In this document: one piece after another, positions 44,605 to 54,620 of the stretch
How the letters are laid out: each line of letters begins with the position of its first letter
How positions within the stretch are numbered: the stretch's first letter is position 1
DNA from: Candidatus Krumholzibacteriota bacterium
Lineage (GTDB): Bacteria > Krumholzibacteriota > Krumholzibacteriia > JAJRXK01
Direction: 5' to 3'
DNA: 64,000 nt
Assembly (NCBI GenBank): GCA_024276305.1
Contig: JAJRXK010000058.1
Location: forward strand, 123,558-187,557
The notes under the pieces: model-generated
The model's input: the letters and a program-made list of their open reading frames with translations, nothing else
Told to the model about the DNA's origin: nothing
The model's database searches: none
Program-made: the position numbers and the translations under genes

Positions 44605-46512
44605 TCAGCCTCTCGTGCTCCGCTCGTGCTCGGGGAGCAGGGCCTCGAGTTCCGCTTGAGCGTCTTCCAGTCGCTCCAAGAATGCCCCCTGCCCACGCCG
44701 CACGATCTCCCTCGCCTTGGCGCGGTAGTGCGCGATTCCCTCGAGCAAATTGCTCTTGCACTCCAGTGACGACTCGAGAGTGGAGGTGGCCAGGCCGCTC
44801 GCGCGGCGCTGGACCTCTTCCTTGAGTCGGTCGACGTGGAGGGAGAGTTCCTTCAGGAACATGTGGGGGCGATCCGGACTCAAACCAACCTGTGCCCGCC
44901 CGTAGATGTGATCGACCATCTCCCGCAGGGAGGAGGGACGCTGGTAGTAGACGGTATTCGGCCCGCAGCAGACCGTGGTCTGGATCGACTCGTCGAATCC
45001 GTGGTTGCGAGCCGCGCTGCCGGCCAGATCACGGCAGAGGCAGGCCTTGGTCAGGGTCAGATCCAAAGCGTCGTCGCGAGCCACGGGGTCGAGATTCGCA
45101 CTCGCGATCTCCTGCAGTTTGCGATTCTGGTAGCGCCGACTCGCGGTGCAGATCGCCCGCTCCGTGTACTCCGTATTCGAAACCAGGAATCCCTTGGGGC
45201 AGTCGCTGCCCGGCTGACCTTCCTCGATTCGCCGGCGTCGCAGATTCTCGCTCGCCGATGTCCGCAGACTCCAGAAGGGCACTCCGAGCGGGGAGTTCCG
45301 ACTCAGCTCCACATCCTTCGGAGTCGATTCGCACAAACGCTGCAGATGCTCGTCGTCGATGTTCACGGCCTCCGGGCAGAAGAGGAAGGGGCTGCCCCAA
45401 CCCGTACCATCGACGCCGTAGACCTCATAGAGCATCTCGTTCTCTTCGGAGGTCCCGATGCCGCCCTGCACGGTGATGCGCACCGGCAACGGATCCTCGA
45501 GAGGATCGCGCCCCACGGCCTTCAATCCCGAATTGAGGACGCGGTGGAGCTTGGCCACGAAGGCTTCGCGCTCGCGGCGGAACTCGTCGAGAATCGGACC
45601 CAGAAGGCGCCCGCCCCCTCCGAAGGCGTGCCCACCACAATTCAATCCCGACTCGATTCGGTATTCCGAGACCCAGAGTCCCTTCTTGGCCAACATGCGC
45701 CCTTGGATGACCGCCGACCGAAGATCACTCACTTTCAGGACGATCTTCTTCCTCAACTCCCCCGCGCTGTTGGGATAGAAGTCCTCGAAGTCCGCCATGT
45801 GGGCGAAGAGCCCCCGGTTCATTCCGGCCGAAAGGATCACCGATGAGTGCAGGCGGCTCCTGGCGAAACCCCGCAAGGCGGTGAGAGCATCACTGAAGAG
45901 TGGACCGACCGGCTTTCCCCCTCGGAGGTGAGGGCGATCGAGCTTGGTCATGATGTTCACGTCGATGGAACCCGGCTGGACCAGAGATCGCAGTTTCTCC
46001 TGAAGCTGCGCCCGGTGATCCTCGTCCACTGCCTCGCGCATGCGCTCGTAGAGAGTTCGCGCCGGCCCCGGCGGCAACATCTCGAAGTACTTGGTCAGCT
46101 CGCTACCCTTGTCGAATGCGCTCTGACGCATCCTCTCCACCTGCAGTTGGACTTCGTCGTGGAGCAGATTCAGATAGGCGCTGATCCGCCGCTCCCGACA
46201 TTCGACATCCTTGGCGTCGATCTCCTCGCAGGACCGGCCCAGGGTCTCCGAAAGCTTCTTGCGCATTTGATCGATCAGCACGTCGTCGACGAGGGAGACG
46301 ACGGACGAGATTCCGAATCGGGCTACTCGGAGGGGAGTATCAATGGTGAAGCCAGTGCCCATCACCGGAATATGGAATCGGTGGGGGGAAATGGGACAGG
46401 GCTCGGACATAGGGTCGACCTCGAAGGCAGAGAGAGCCACGGCCGGTCCATACCCGCGGACCCGCCTGTGGTTCCCAGCAAGATCGGCCGAGTTGTGGGC
46501 CTTGTCAATCAT
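44605..46512 (-). CDS. large conserved uncharacterised protein
   Basis: 635-aa ORF, likely start at internal Met ~46410; distinctive motifs IPVMGTGFTIDTPLRVARFGISSVVSLVDD, SEYRIESGLNCGGHAFGGGGRLLGPI, VTVQGGIGTSEENEML-like; many cysteines in the C-terminal third. Confidence 0.8.
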   Translation of the reverse strand: MIDKAHNSADLAGNHRRVRGYGPAVALSAFEVDPMSEPCPISPHRFHIPVMGTGFTIDTPLRVARFGISSVVSLVDDVLIDQMRKKLSETLGRSCEEIDAKDVECRERRISAYLNLLHDEVQLQVERMRQSAFDKGSELTKYFEMLPPGPARTLYERMREAVDEDHRAQLQEKLRSLVQPGSIDVNIMTKLDRPHLRGGKPVGPLFSDALTALRGFARSRLHSSVILSAGMNRGLFAHMADFEDFYPNSAGELRKKIVLKVSDLRSAVIQGRMLAKKGLWVSEYRIESGLNCGGHAFGGGGRLLGPILDEFRREREAFVAKLHRVLNSGLKAVGRDPLEDPLPVRITVQGGIGTSEENEMLYEVYGVDGTGWGSPFLFCPEAVNIDDEHLQRLCESTPKDVELSRNSPLGVPFWSLRTSASENLRRRRIEEGQPGSDCPKGFLVSNTEYTERAICTASRRYQNRKLQEIASANLDPVARDDALDLTLTKACLCRDLAGSAARNHGFDESIQTTVCCGPNTVYYQRPSSLREMVDHIYGRAQVGLSPDRPHMFLKELSLHVDRLKEEVQRRASGLATSTLESSLECKSNLLEGIAHYRAKAREIVRRGQGAFLERLEDAQAELEALLPEHERSTRG

Positions 46513-46534
46513 CTCGGTACCCGGAGCGGGAGGC

Positions 46535-46897
46535 TCAATCCTCGTCGCGATGGACGATTTCGGGAGAAAAGGCCGGTGTGCAGATGGCCACGTATTCGGC
46601 GCCCTCGGGCTCGGGGCTGCTGTAACGCACCCATTCCCCGGATTCGACCACCATCGCCTCCCCGGCTCGGAGCTCGTGCACCTCTTGACGGCCTTCGACT
46701 CGGAGCATTCCCCGCAGCACGAGGGTGTATTCGGTGAATTCCGGACTCTGACCCGGCTCGGTCCAGCCGCCCGGGCTCACCATCCGGGCCAGGCTCAGTC
46801 CCGAATCACCGCTGTTGACCCGGCCCACATACTCTTCGATCCGTTTCGGCGCGTTTCCGGCCGCCTCGATGATGCTCGGTTGGTCGATCTTCCGCAC
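46535..46897 (-). CDS. cupin-domain protein
   Basis: EYTLVLRGMLRVEGRQEVHELRAGEAMVVESGEWVRYSSPEPEGAEYVAI; GTG start. Confidence 0.75.
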   Translation of the reverse strand: MRKIDQPSIIEAAGNAPKRIEEYVGRVNSGDSGLSLARMVSPGGWTEPGQSPEFTEYTLVLRGMLRVEGRQEVHELRAGEAMVVESGEWVRYSSPEPEGAEYVAICTPAFSPEIVHRDED

Positions 46898-46911
46898 TGT
46901 CAGCTCCCTCT

Positions 46912-47934
46912 TCAGAATTCCCTGAGTCGTCCCAGGAACATGAGACCGACCAGGAGAATCAGCATGAGAATCCACGAAGTCACCGCAATCCGAGTGGCCC
47001 GTCGCGCCCTCTTCGCCTCCCACCACGTCCGGGGTCGAACTTTCTGGGCCAGGAAGGTGGCCACCGCGGCCAGGTTCACACAGGTCACGTTGGTGGCGAC
47101 CAGAACCAGCGCTCCCGACGCCAGTTGCCACTGAGCCGTACCGGCGAAGAGACCCGCCACCACCAGGGGAGGCAGGAGCGCAACCGCGACCATCACTCCC
47201 ACCACCACCGCCGGAACTCCGCTGGTGAAGGCCAGGGCCCCGGCCGAACCCGCGGCCAGAGCCAGGGCGATGTCTCCCACGCTGGGTTGGGTTCGACTCA
47301 GAAGAGCCCCTTGATCGGGGTCGAAAGGAAGGACTATCCCCAAGAGCACCGCGATCGCTCCCGCCAGCATCACTCCCACTCCGATCGCCTTCGCGGATTG
47401 CTTCGCCAGGTCCACATCGCCCAAGGTCGCGGCCAGAGCCAATGACATGTTGGGGCCGAGGAGAGGAGCGATCACCATCGACCCCACCAACACCGCGGTA
47501 TCTCCCCGCATCAATCCGATCGCGGCGACAATGGTCGACAGAGTTACCGTCACCAGATAGACCGCATTGGGTCGGCTCGCCTCCGAGAGATCGGCGTAGA
47601 GTTCGTCACGACTGATCCGATGGGGCTTCGCGATTCCCTCGGAGTCGGCCGAAGTCCCTGCGTCCTCGGATTCGGCTTTGGGCTCTTCCACTTTGGGAAG
47701 CGTGGCCTCCACGTTCATCGACACCATGCGGAAGTTGGTGTGGCCTCCGAAGGACTGGAAGAGCGTGTCCCCAAGGGCTTCGGAGTACTCCGCATCGACG
47801 AGAATCTGAACCCAACCGGACTCCTCACGCCCGGCGATCATCGTGAGGTCCACCAACCGCAATCCCTCGAGGGCGGCTTCCACCCGCTCGAGCTCCCTCA
47901 CGGGAAGGGTCACATGTACCCAACGCAGAGCCAT
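46912..47934 (-). CDS. DUF389 / TIGR00341-family membrane protein
   Basis: VLVGSMVIAPLLGPNMSLALAATLGDVDLAKQSAKAIGVGV; multiple TM segments. Confidence 0.85.
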   Translation of the reverse strand: MALRWVHVTLPVRELERVEAALEGLRLVDLTMIAGREESGWVQILVDAEYSEALGDTLFQSFGGHTNFRMVSMNVEATLPKVEEPKAESEDAGTSADSEGIAKPHRISRDELYADLSEASRPNAVYLVTVTLSTIVAAIGLMRGDTAVLVGSMVIAPLLGPNMSLALAATLGDVDLAKQSAKAIGVGVMLAGAIAVLLGIVLPFDPDQGALLSRTQPSVGDIALALAAGSAGALAFTSGVPAVVVGVMVAVALLPPLVVAGLFAGTAQWQLASGALVLVATNVTCVNLAAVATFLAQKVRPRTWWEAKRARRATRIAVTSWILMLILLVGLMFLGRLREF

Positions 47935-47981
47935 CTCGACCTAGAGCTCCCCGGCTGGAGGCAGTCCCAAGAGATCGACCG

Positions 47982-48329
47982 TCACGAAGTCTGGCGATTC
48001 TGCCCCAGCTTCTGCTGCGGCGTCCATTCGTCATCGAGGGGAAGGCAGGTGTCCATCTCCAGAATCGCGGGCTGTGTCTTCAGCACCTTCTGCACCGACT
48101 CCTTCCAGAGTCGGAAATGCGGAGAGATCTCGTGGGCCGCGAAGGCACGACGATCCCGGTAGACCTCGTAGAAATAGAATCGCCCCGGCAGGTCGGGATC
48201 CCGGCCGATGTCGAAACGCAGACAACCCGGCTCTCGATTCACCGATCCCGCCGCATCTGCAGTGCTCGCCTCCAAGAAGGCCTCCGCGTGCTCGGGATCC
48301 ACCTCCAGGGTCACGAAAATTGCATACAT
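47982..48329 (-). CDS. antibiotic biosynthesis monooxygenase-like (ABM) protein
   Basis: VTLEVDPEHAEAFLEAS...NREPGCLRFDIGRDPDLPGRFYFYEVYRDRRAFAAHEISPHF. Confidence 0.85.
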   Translation of the reverse strand: MYAIFVTLEVDPEHAEAFLEASTADAAGSVNREPGCLRFDIGRDPDLPGRFYFYEVYRDRRAFAAHEISPHFRLWKESVQKVLKTQPAILEMDTCLPLDDEWTPQQKLGQNRQTS

Positions 48330-48354
48330 GGGATCCCCCCTAAGGTCGAATGGA

Positions 48355-49242
48355 CTAGGCCGATGCGAAGAGCTGGACGGCGGCCAGGCCCGCCACCCCC
48401 ACCACGATCCACAGGATCACGCCCAGGATCATGGGCCGCAGCCCGGTGCTCCGCAGAGCCTCACGAGAGAGCGAAGCGCCGATGAGAAAGAGGGTCAACG
48501 TGAGCCCGATCTTGGCCCCACGATGGGCCAAGGCGAAGAACTCCTCGCCCGCAGGCCAAAGAGTACGGATCAGCGCGGCCAGAATGAAGAACAATATGAA
48601 CCAGGGCCATCGAAGCTCCGCCTGGTCCGAGCGTCGGCGCCACGCGAAAAAGAGAGTGAGGGGAACGATCCACAACGCGCGGGTGAGTTTCACGGTGGTG
48701 GCGACGGCCAGCGCCTGGTCCCCGTACTTCGCCGCCGCTCCCACTACCGAACTCGTGTCGTGGATGGCGATCGCCGCCCACAGGCCGAAGGCATTCTGGC
48801 TCATTCCCATCGCATGGCCCAGAGGAGGGAAAATGAACAGCGCGATGGAGTTGAGGATGAAGACGGTCGCCAGTGACACCGACATCGCCCGCGCATCGGC
48901 TCCGATCGCTCCTCCCACCGCCGCAATGGCGCTTCCTCCGCAGATCGCGGTCCCGCTCGAGACCAACTGGGCCACGGTCCGGTCCACCCGGAGGAATGCT
49001 CCCAGCAGGGCTCCCAGCACGAGAGTCCCCAGAATGGTCGCCGCGGTGAACGCAAAGCCGGTGCGGCCCGCCTGCCAGATGGTCGGCAGGTCCAGGCCGA
49101 ATCCCAATCCCACCACGGACCACTGCAGGAGTCGCTTCGACCATCGCGCGCTGGCCGCCGGCGCAGGGTTGCCCACACTGAGCGAGAGGAGCAGGCCGGT
49201 TGCCAAGGCCCCCGGAGGAGAGAGAAGTGCGGTGAAGACCAT
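48355..49242 (-). CDS. YeiH/UPF0324 family putative sulfate exporter
   Basis: LLQWSVVGLGFGLDL, VSSGTAICGGSAIAAVGGAIGADARAMSVSLATVF, AIHDTSSVVGAAAKYGDQAL. Confidence 0.88.
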   Translation of the reverse strand: MVFTALLSPPGALATGLLLSLSVGNPAPAASARWSKRLLQWSVVGLGFGLDLPTIWQAGRTGFAFTAATILGTLVLGALLGAFLRVDRTVAQLVSSGTAICGGSAIAAVGGAIGADARAMSVSLATVFILNSIALFIFPPLGHAMGMSQNAFGLWAAIAIHDTSSVVGAAAKYGDQALAVATTVKLTRALWIVPLTLFFAWRRRSDQAELRWPWFILFFILAALIRTLWPAGEEFFALAHRGAKIGLTLTLFLIGASLSREALRSTGLRPMILGVILWIVVGVAGLAAVQLFASA

Positions 49243-49282
49243 GGAATGTCCACAAGAAGAATGGGTGGCGACCTCGAAGGGT

Positions 49283-50269
49283 TCAGGTCAGTTCGGCTGC
49301 GTAGGCAAAGATCGCTGGAGAGCCTCCGGTGTGCCAGAACAGCACGCGATCTTGGGGCCTGAAGTAGCCCGCGCGCAACATCTCGATGAGGCCGGCCATG
49401 GCCCGTCCCGTGTAGACCGGATCCAAGAGAATCCCCTCCAGTCGGGCGACGAGGGAGATGGCCTCCCGCTCCGCATCGCCCACCACCCCGTAGCCCGCTC
49501 CGGCTCTGGATTCGTCCAGTCGAATGTGCTCGGCTTCGATGCGGTCCTCGACGGCGACGAGTTCGGCGACCTCCCGGGCCAAGTCCAGAACTCGAGAGCG
49601 GAAGGGCACCGGCCCGCACTCTTCTTTGTCGATGCGAATCCCGATGAGTTCGTGACGAGCTCCCACTCCCAGGCTTCCCACCACCAACCCGGCCTGGGTG
49701 CCGCCCGAACTCGAGGCGAAGACGAGGTGGGTGAATTCGACTCCCAGATTCGAAGCCTGAAGGCTCAATTCCTCGGCCGCTCGGACGAAGCCCAGTGCGC
49801 CGACCGCATTCGAGCCCCCATAGGGAACCACGTAGGGCCGGTGCCCCCCGCTGCGGAGTGAAGCCGCGAAGTGCTCGAGATCTTCGCCCCGGCGATGCTC
49901 TCCACGCCACTGAATCCGGGCCCCGAAGATTCGATCCAGGAGGAGATTTCCCTCCCAGACTTCCGGTGCAGTGCCGCCGACCAAGAGGTGGCATTCCATC
50001 CGGGCCACCGCGGCGGCGGCGGCGGTCTGCCGACAATGATTGGACTGCATCGCACCCGCGGTGACCAGGCTGTCGCAACCCTGCGACAGCGCCTCGCCCA
50101 CGAGATACTCCAGTTTGCGGCTCTTGTTGCCCCCCAGAGCCAAGCCGCTCTGGTCGTCGCGCTTCATGTAGAGTCGGGCCGAGCCGAAGTGATCACTCAA
50201 CCGTTCCAAGGCCACCAAGGGGGTTGGCCAGAATCCCAAGCTGCGTTGCGAGAAGCGGTCAAGTCGCAC
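49283..50269 (-). CDS. 1-aminocyclopropane-1-carboxylate deaminase / D-cysteine desulfhydrase-type PLP enzyme
   Basis: LYMKRDDQSGLALGGNKSRKLEYLVGEAL PLP lysine, GAMQSNHCRQTAAAAA, VFASSSGGTQAGLVVG. Confidence 0.9.
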   Translation of the reverse strand: MRLDRFSQRSLGFWPTPLVALERLSDHFGSARLYMKRDDQSGLALGGNKSRKLEYLVGEALSQGCDSLVTAGAMQSNHCRQTAAAAAVARMECHLLVGGTAPEVWEGNLLLDRIFGARIQWRGEHRRGEDLEHFAASLRSGGHRPYVVPYGGSNAVGALGFVRAAEELSLQASNLGVEFTHLVFASSSGGTQAGLVVGSLGVGARHELIGIRIDKEECGPVPFRSRVLDLAREVAELVAVEDRIEAEHIRLDESRAGAGYGVVGDAEREAISLVARLEGILLDPVYTGRAMAGLIEMLRAGYFRPQDRVLFWHTGGSPAIFAYAAELT

Positions 50270-50470
50270 TCGAAGCTCCTCCCGGATCGGTCGGTCGCAG
50301 GCGCGTCGGTCGGGCTCAGCTTAGTCCTGCTCTCCCTCCCCATCCACCCGCAAGAGGAGCACCGGCCAGAAAAAGGGCCCAACCCACCGGTTGGGACGAC
50401 TCCAGCCTTCGCCAGGTCCAAACTGGAGTCATCGCAAGCAGATCGTTCTTTTCACAAGGGGTGTCTCTCC

Positions 50471-51187
50471 ATGCCGCGTCCGAATACCGTCTCCATCGTC
50501 CTCGGCGGGATCCTCCTGCTGCTGGGTGCCCGAAGCGCCTCCGCTCTCGAGCTCGTCTACGAGGTCCACTCCGAAGGCCATCGTCTCGGGCAGCTGAAAG
50601 TCGAGAACCGTCAGTGGGTCGAGAACGACATCTCCTACGTCGAGTACACCGCTCGCACTCGGCTGCGGGTGAAGGCCCTCTTCCTGACCATCTTTTCTCT
50701 CGACTCCGAGGAAGTTGCCGTGGTTGGCCCCCACGGCCTCGAACGCTACACCGGCCGGGTGAAGGTCGACGGCACCAAGATCCAGAGCACCGGGCGGCGC
50801 GAGGAGGGACGACTCGACTTCACCACCACCATCGACGGCAAGGAGGAGCGGGTGTCCTTCGATGTCGACACTTTCGACTTCAGCACCGTCGAGGGCCCCG
50901 ACCTCCGGGCGTTGCCGACCGATTCTCCCGACACTTTCCGCGTCCTCGACCTCGATCTCCTCGAGATCGTGCCCCGCACCTTCGCCTGGCAACCTCCCGA
51001 ATCGAGAAGAATCCACGGTGAGGAGATCCTCTGTCAGGTGCTGGCGGTGCGCGATGCCCAGTCCCACGCCCGCCGGTGGTACACCTTGGGCCCCGACCCC
51101 ATCCTCGTCGCCGAAGAGGGCGTCGACGCGGACGGCCCCTACCTCGTGGAGCTAAAGAAGCTCCCCCCCTCCGAGGCCCCGCAATGA
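50471..51187 (+). CDS. exported protein, DUF6134/DUF3108-like
   Basis: Signal peptide; LELVYEVHSEGHRLGQLKVE...YVEYTARTRLRVKALFLTIFSLDSEE. Confidence 0.6.
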   Translation: MPRPNTVSIVLGGILLLLGARSASALELVYEVHSEGHRLGQLKVENRQWVENDISYVEYTARTRLRVKALFLTIFSLDSEEVAVVGPHGLERYTGRVKVDGTKIQSTGRREEGRLDFTTTIDGKEERVSFDVDTFDFSTVEGPDLRALPTDSPDTFRVLDLDLLEIVPRTFAWQPPESRRIHGEEILCQVLAVRDAQSHARRWYTLGPDPILVAEEGVDADGPYLVELKKLPPSEAPQ

Positions 51188-52308
51188 CCGCGGCGCCTCC
51201 GACCACCCACCGACTCGATGGCCTCGATCTCGCCCGCGGACTGGCCGTCGTGGGGATGGTGTTGGTGAACTTCATGTACGTCTTCAGCCACGACCCTCTG
51301 ACGCAGCTCGACGCGGGCCTTTCCCCCGCCCACGAACCGTCCTTGGTCGGAATCGGCGCCGCCCTGCTGGTCTTCACCCTCCTGGCCGGGCGAGCGGTGG
51401 CGATCTTCCTGGTCCTCTTCGGAATCGGAATCTCCCTCCAGTCCCGTCGCGCCCAGGGCCGGGGCCAACGCGCGTGGCGGAGCCCACTCGTCGCCCGTTA
51501 CCTCCTCCTCATCCTGGTGGGACTGGCACTCCTGCCGGTCTGGGAGGCGGACATCCTCCACTTCATCGGATTCTTCGGGCTCCTCAGCCTGATGGTGGTT
51601 CGCCTTCCCTCTCGTGTCCTCTTGGCCGGGTGTGTGGTGCTGCTCCTTGCGGCCGAAGTCCTGCGCCTCCAATTCGACTACCACGCGGGCTGGCAAGCCG
51701 GCGCCGTCGGCTCCGAATACCTCGATCTGTGGACCGCCACCGGACAATTGCGACAGCTTGTCTTCAACGGCTATCACCCCCTTTTCCCCTGGTGGAGCTA
51801 CGTGCTCTACGGAATGGTGCTGGGGCGCCTGGACCTGCGTTCGCCTCGGATCCTGCGCCGGCTGGTCTGGGCAGGAATCGTGGTGACTGTGGATGGGTCC
51901 ATTCTGCAGTGGCTGGGGGTTCCCGCGGAGTTCTTCCCCCCCCACAGTCTGTTCGTGGTCCTGGGCATGGCCAACGCGACCTGGGTCATCGCAGCCTGTC
52001 TGTGGCTCTGCACCTCTCGAGGCGGGGGATGGCTCCGCGATGCGCTCCGCTCGATGGGACGCTTGGCCTTCACGCACTATCCCGGCCATGTCCTCCTGGG
52101 AATCCTACCGGTGATGGTGCTGCGATCCGAGAGGATGGACATGACCCTCCAGAACTCCTTCTTCCTGTCCTTGTTCTATCTGGGGAGCACCCTGCTTCTC
52201 GGATCCTGGTGGCTGAACCACCACCCCCAGGGCCCTCTCGAAGGCCTGCTCCGCCGTTGGTCGCTCCGGCTGTCCCAGTCTCTCAAGGTGCGGCGCGCCG
52301 CGACTTGA
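51184..52308 (+). CDS. DUF418/DUF1624-like polytopic membrane protein (putative acyltransferase)
   Basis: RLDGLDLARGLAVVGMVLVNFMYVF, LFGIGISLQSRR, EADILHFIGFFGLLSL; ATGA overlap with upstream gene. Confidence 0.8.
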   Translation: MTAAPPTTHRLDGLDLARGLAVVGMVLVNFMYVFSHDPLTQLDAGLSPAHEPSLVGIGAALLVFTLLAGRAVAIFLVLFGIGISLQSRRAQGRGQRAWRSPLVARYLLLILVGLALLPVWEADILHFIGFFGLLSLMVVRLPSRVLLAGCVVLLLAAEVLRLQFDYHAGWQAGAVGSEYLDLWTATGQLRQLVFNGYHPLFPWWSYVLYGMVLGRLDLRSPRILRRLVWAGIVVTVDGSILQWLGVPAEFFPPHSLFVVLGMANATWVIAACLWLCTSRGGGWLRDALRSMGRLAFTHYPGHVLLGILPVMVLRSERMDMTLQNSFFLSLFYLGSTLLLGSWWLNHHPQGPLEGLLRRWSLRLSQSLKVRRAAT

Positions 52309-53413
52309 CCCAGGCGGAGGGGGTGGTGCCCGTCTGCTGCTTGAAGATCCGGTTGAAGCTGCTCTTGGAGTTGAAGCCGCAGTTCATCGCCAAATCGAGG
52401 AGAGTATGCCGAGCGACCGCCTCGGGGGTCGCTCGACGCTGAAACTCCTTCACCCGATAGCCGTTGACGAATTCGTAGAAGGTCTGGTTCAGACCCACAT
52501 TGATGACCTGGGAGAGATTGTGCTCGGAGAGACCCACGGACCCCGCCAACTCCCGCAGGGTCAGGCTGCGATCCAAATGGGGTTGATGCTCTTCCATGTG
52601 GTCGAGGAGTTTCTGTCGGCATTCCCCGAGCTCCTCCTCGTCCAGGCCGGCATGGAGATAACGGGACTCCGGAGGCGAGGCGATCGCAATGGATGGATCG
52701 GTCGTAGCGTAGACCGCGGTCTGACGGATGCCGAAGTAGGCCAAGTAGAGAATGAGGACCGTTCCCAACGAGAACCCCAGACCGAGAACCGTGTCCCCGG
52801 TCATCCGATCCGTGAAGAGGATTCCCAGGAGGGGCAAGTCGATCACCGCCCACAGGATACCCAGCGCCAGGATGAGACGTCGCAGCCAGGCGTAGTCGAT
52901 CGAGGTCAGATCCGAATAGCACTCGGCGATTCGGCGGCGGTGGCGATTCAGGTGAATCCATGAGGCCAACAGGCAGGCGGGAAAGGAAATCAGGTCGACC
53001 AAGTAGAATCCGTTGAAGACCGCCGACCGACGACGGAAGTCCCGTTCAGCGAAGATCGCCGTGAGCTCCGCATCCGACCGCGTGAGGACCAACCAGGACA
53101 GATAGACCATGGCGATAGCGAAGGGGAGAAACCAGCGGGGAGCGGAACGAGGTGCTTCTCCCGCGGGATTGACCATCGCCGCGACATAGCTCAGCAGGAG
53201 GGGCCCCAGAAAAAGATTCATGTAGGGCAGGAAGAGCAGCAATCCATCCACCGCCCATTCCCGGGCGACGAATACGACGGCGAAGATGGCTCCGAGTGAA
53301 GCCAGCAGTCCCGCGAGAACTCGATCTGCCGCAATGAGGGGGCTCTTTCGTGCGACCAGAACACTGAAGAACCATGCATTCACGGCCCCCACCGCGATCC
53401 ATGCGTTCACGAC
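52283..53413 (-). CDS. membrane-anchored AraC-family transcriptional regulator
   Basis: N-terminal TM helices then SLTLRELAGSVGLSEHNLSQVINVGLNQTFYEFVNGYRVKEFQRR...LLDLAMNCGFNSKSSFNRIFKQQTGTTPSAW. Confidence 0.9.
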   Translation of the reverse strand, partial: VVNAWIAVGAVNAWFFSVLVARKSPLIAADRVLAGLLASLGAIFAVVFVAREWAVDGLLLFLPYMNLFLGPLLLSYVAAMVNPAGEAPRSAPRWFLPFAIAMVYLSWLVLTRSDAELTAIFAERDFRRRSAVFNGFYLVDLISFPACLLASWIHLNRHRRRIAECYSDLTSIDYAWLRRLILALGILWAVIDLPLLGILFTDRMTGDTVLGLGFSLGTVLILYLAYFGIRQTAVYATTDPSIAIASPPESRYLHAGLDEEELGECRQKLLDHMEEHQPHLDRSLTLRELAGSVGLSEHNLSQVINVGLNQTFYEFVNGYRVKEFQRRATPEAVARHTLLDLAMNCGFNSKSSFNRIFKQQTGTTPSAWVKSRRAAP

Positions 53414-53904
53414 CGATCCGCCATCTCCCGAAGAGCATCTCCTGCCAATCGGAACACCCTCCACTCCTCCAGAGGACGAGCTCCGAAGGACTTGTAGAAA
53501 CCGATGGCCGGATCATTCCAGTCCAGAACGGCCCACTCGAGCCGACCACAACCTCGGTCCACTGCGAGCCGAGCCAGGTAGGAGAGCAGCGCCTGCCCCA
53601 CTCCCCGACCCCGAAGCGCGGGTCGAACGAAGAGATCTTCCAGGTAGATCCCCGGCCTTCCCAAGAAGGTCGAGAGATTGGGGAAGAAGAGGGCGAATCC
53701 CGCGGCTTCGCCCTCGACTTCGGCCAGGACGACTTCCGCGACCGGTCGGGGGCCGAAGAGATGGCGGCGGAGGGATTCCTCGTCCGCCACCACCTCGTGG
53801 GAGAGGCGTTCGTAGTCTGCCAACTCTCGAATGAACTCCAGGATTAGTGGAAGGTCGGCTTCTTCCGCCGGCCGCAGTGCAATTCCCTGAGCTTTGCGAT
53901 TCAT
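53407..53904 (-). CDS. GNAT family N-acetyltransferase
   Basis: IALRPAEEADLPLILEFIRELADYER, IYLEDLFVRPALRGRGVGQALLSYLARLAV. Confidence 0.92.
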   Translation of the reverse strand: MNRKAQGIALRPAEEADLPLILEFIRELADYERLSHEVVADEESLRRHLFGPRPVAEVVLAEVEGEAAGFALFFPNLSTFLGRPGIYLEDLFVRPALRGRGVGQALLSYLARLAVDRGCGRLEWAVLDWNDPAIGFYKSFGARPLEEWRVFRLAGDALREMADRS

Positions 53905-53954
53905 GGCGTCACCGCTTCCCGACCAGACCTCCGGTGGATCCGTTTCGTTCGAAT

Positions 53955-54620
53955 CTAGTTCCAAATGAACAACTTCTCCACGAACCAACCGAGGCCCTTC
54001 GCCACGTGCCCCAAGGGCCCGAGTACAACGGCGCGCTGGACCACGACGCGGAGCGTGGCATCGTCCACTTGGGACCGGATCCAACTCAGTCGTCCCGAGA
54101 TCGCGTCGACCTCGCCCTGCACTCGCGCGAGCTCGGTCTCGATCGCCAGAACGTCCTGCACCTGCGTGGCCTTCGCGAGCAGCTCGCGCAAGCGATCTCG
54201 CAACGCCCGTGCATTCTGGAGCGTCGCCCCGGCATCGATCATCTGCTCCCGCACATCGCGGGCACTCACCGTCCTGGATTTCTCCCGACCGAAGGCTGCA
54301 ATCTCGTCGAGGGAGGCATCGAGGTCGGCCACCGGAACTCTCGCCACGAGAACCGCGTGTTTGTCCCCCCTCAGCCGACGCTCCTCCACTCGGCCCTCTC
54401 GGGACGAAATCACCCCTACGATCCCCTCGACTCCCAGCGCAACATCTTCGACCTCGACCTCGATGGTCGCATTCCACACGAAGCGCTGCGCATACGGAGC
54501 ACGCGTCGGCGCTTCGGGGAAAGGAACCGCAGAGAGATCAGAGGAGGGATGAACCGAGGCGCAACCGGCCAGGAGGGTCAGCAGAAGAACTCCCGCCAGA
54601 CTCCCAAATGGCATTTGCAT
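53955..54620 (-). CDS. DUF4349-like lipoprotein
   Basis: LLTLLAGCAS lipobox; ISSREGRVEERRLRGDKHAVLVARVPVADLDASLDEIAAFG, coiled-coil and C-terminal TM. Confidence 0.75.
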   Translation of the reverse strand: MQMPFGSLAGVLLLTLLAGCASVHPSSDLSAVPFPEAPTRAPYAQRFVWNATIEVEVEDVALGVEGIVGVISSREGRVEERRLRGDKHAVLVARVPVADLDASLDEIAAFGREKSRTVSARDVREQMIDAGATLQNARALRDRLRELLAKATQVQDVLAIETELARVQGEVDAISGRLSWIRSQVDDATLRVVVQRAVVLGPLGHVAKGLGWFVEKLFIWN

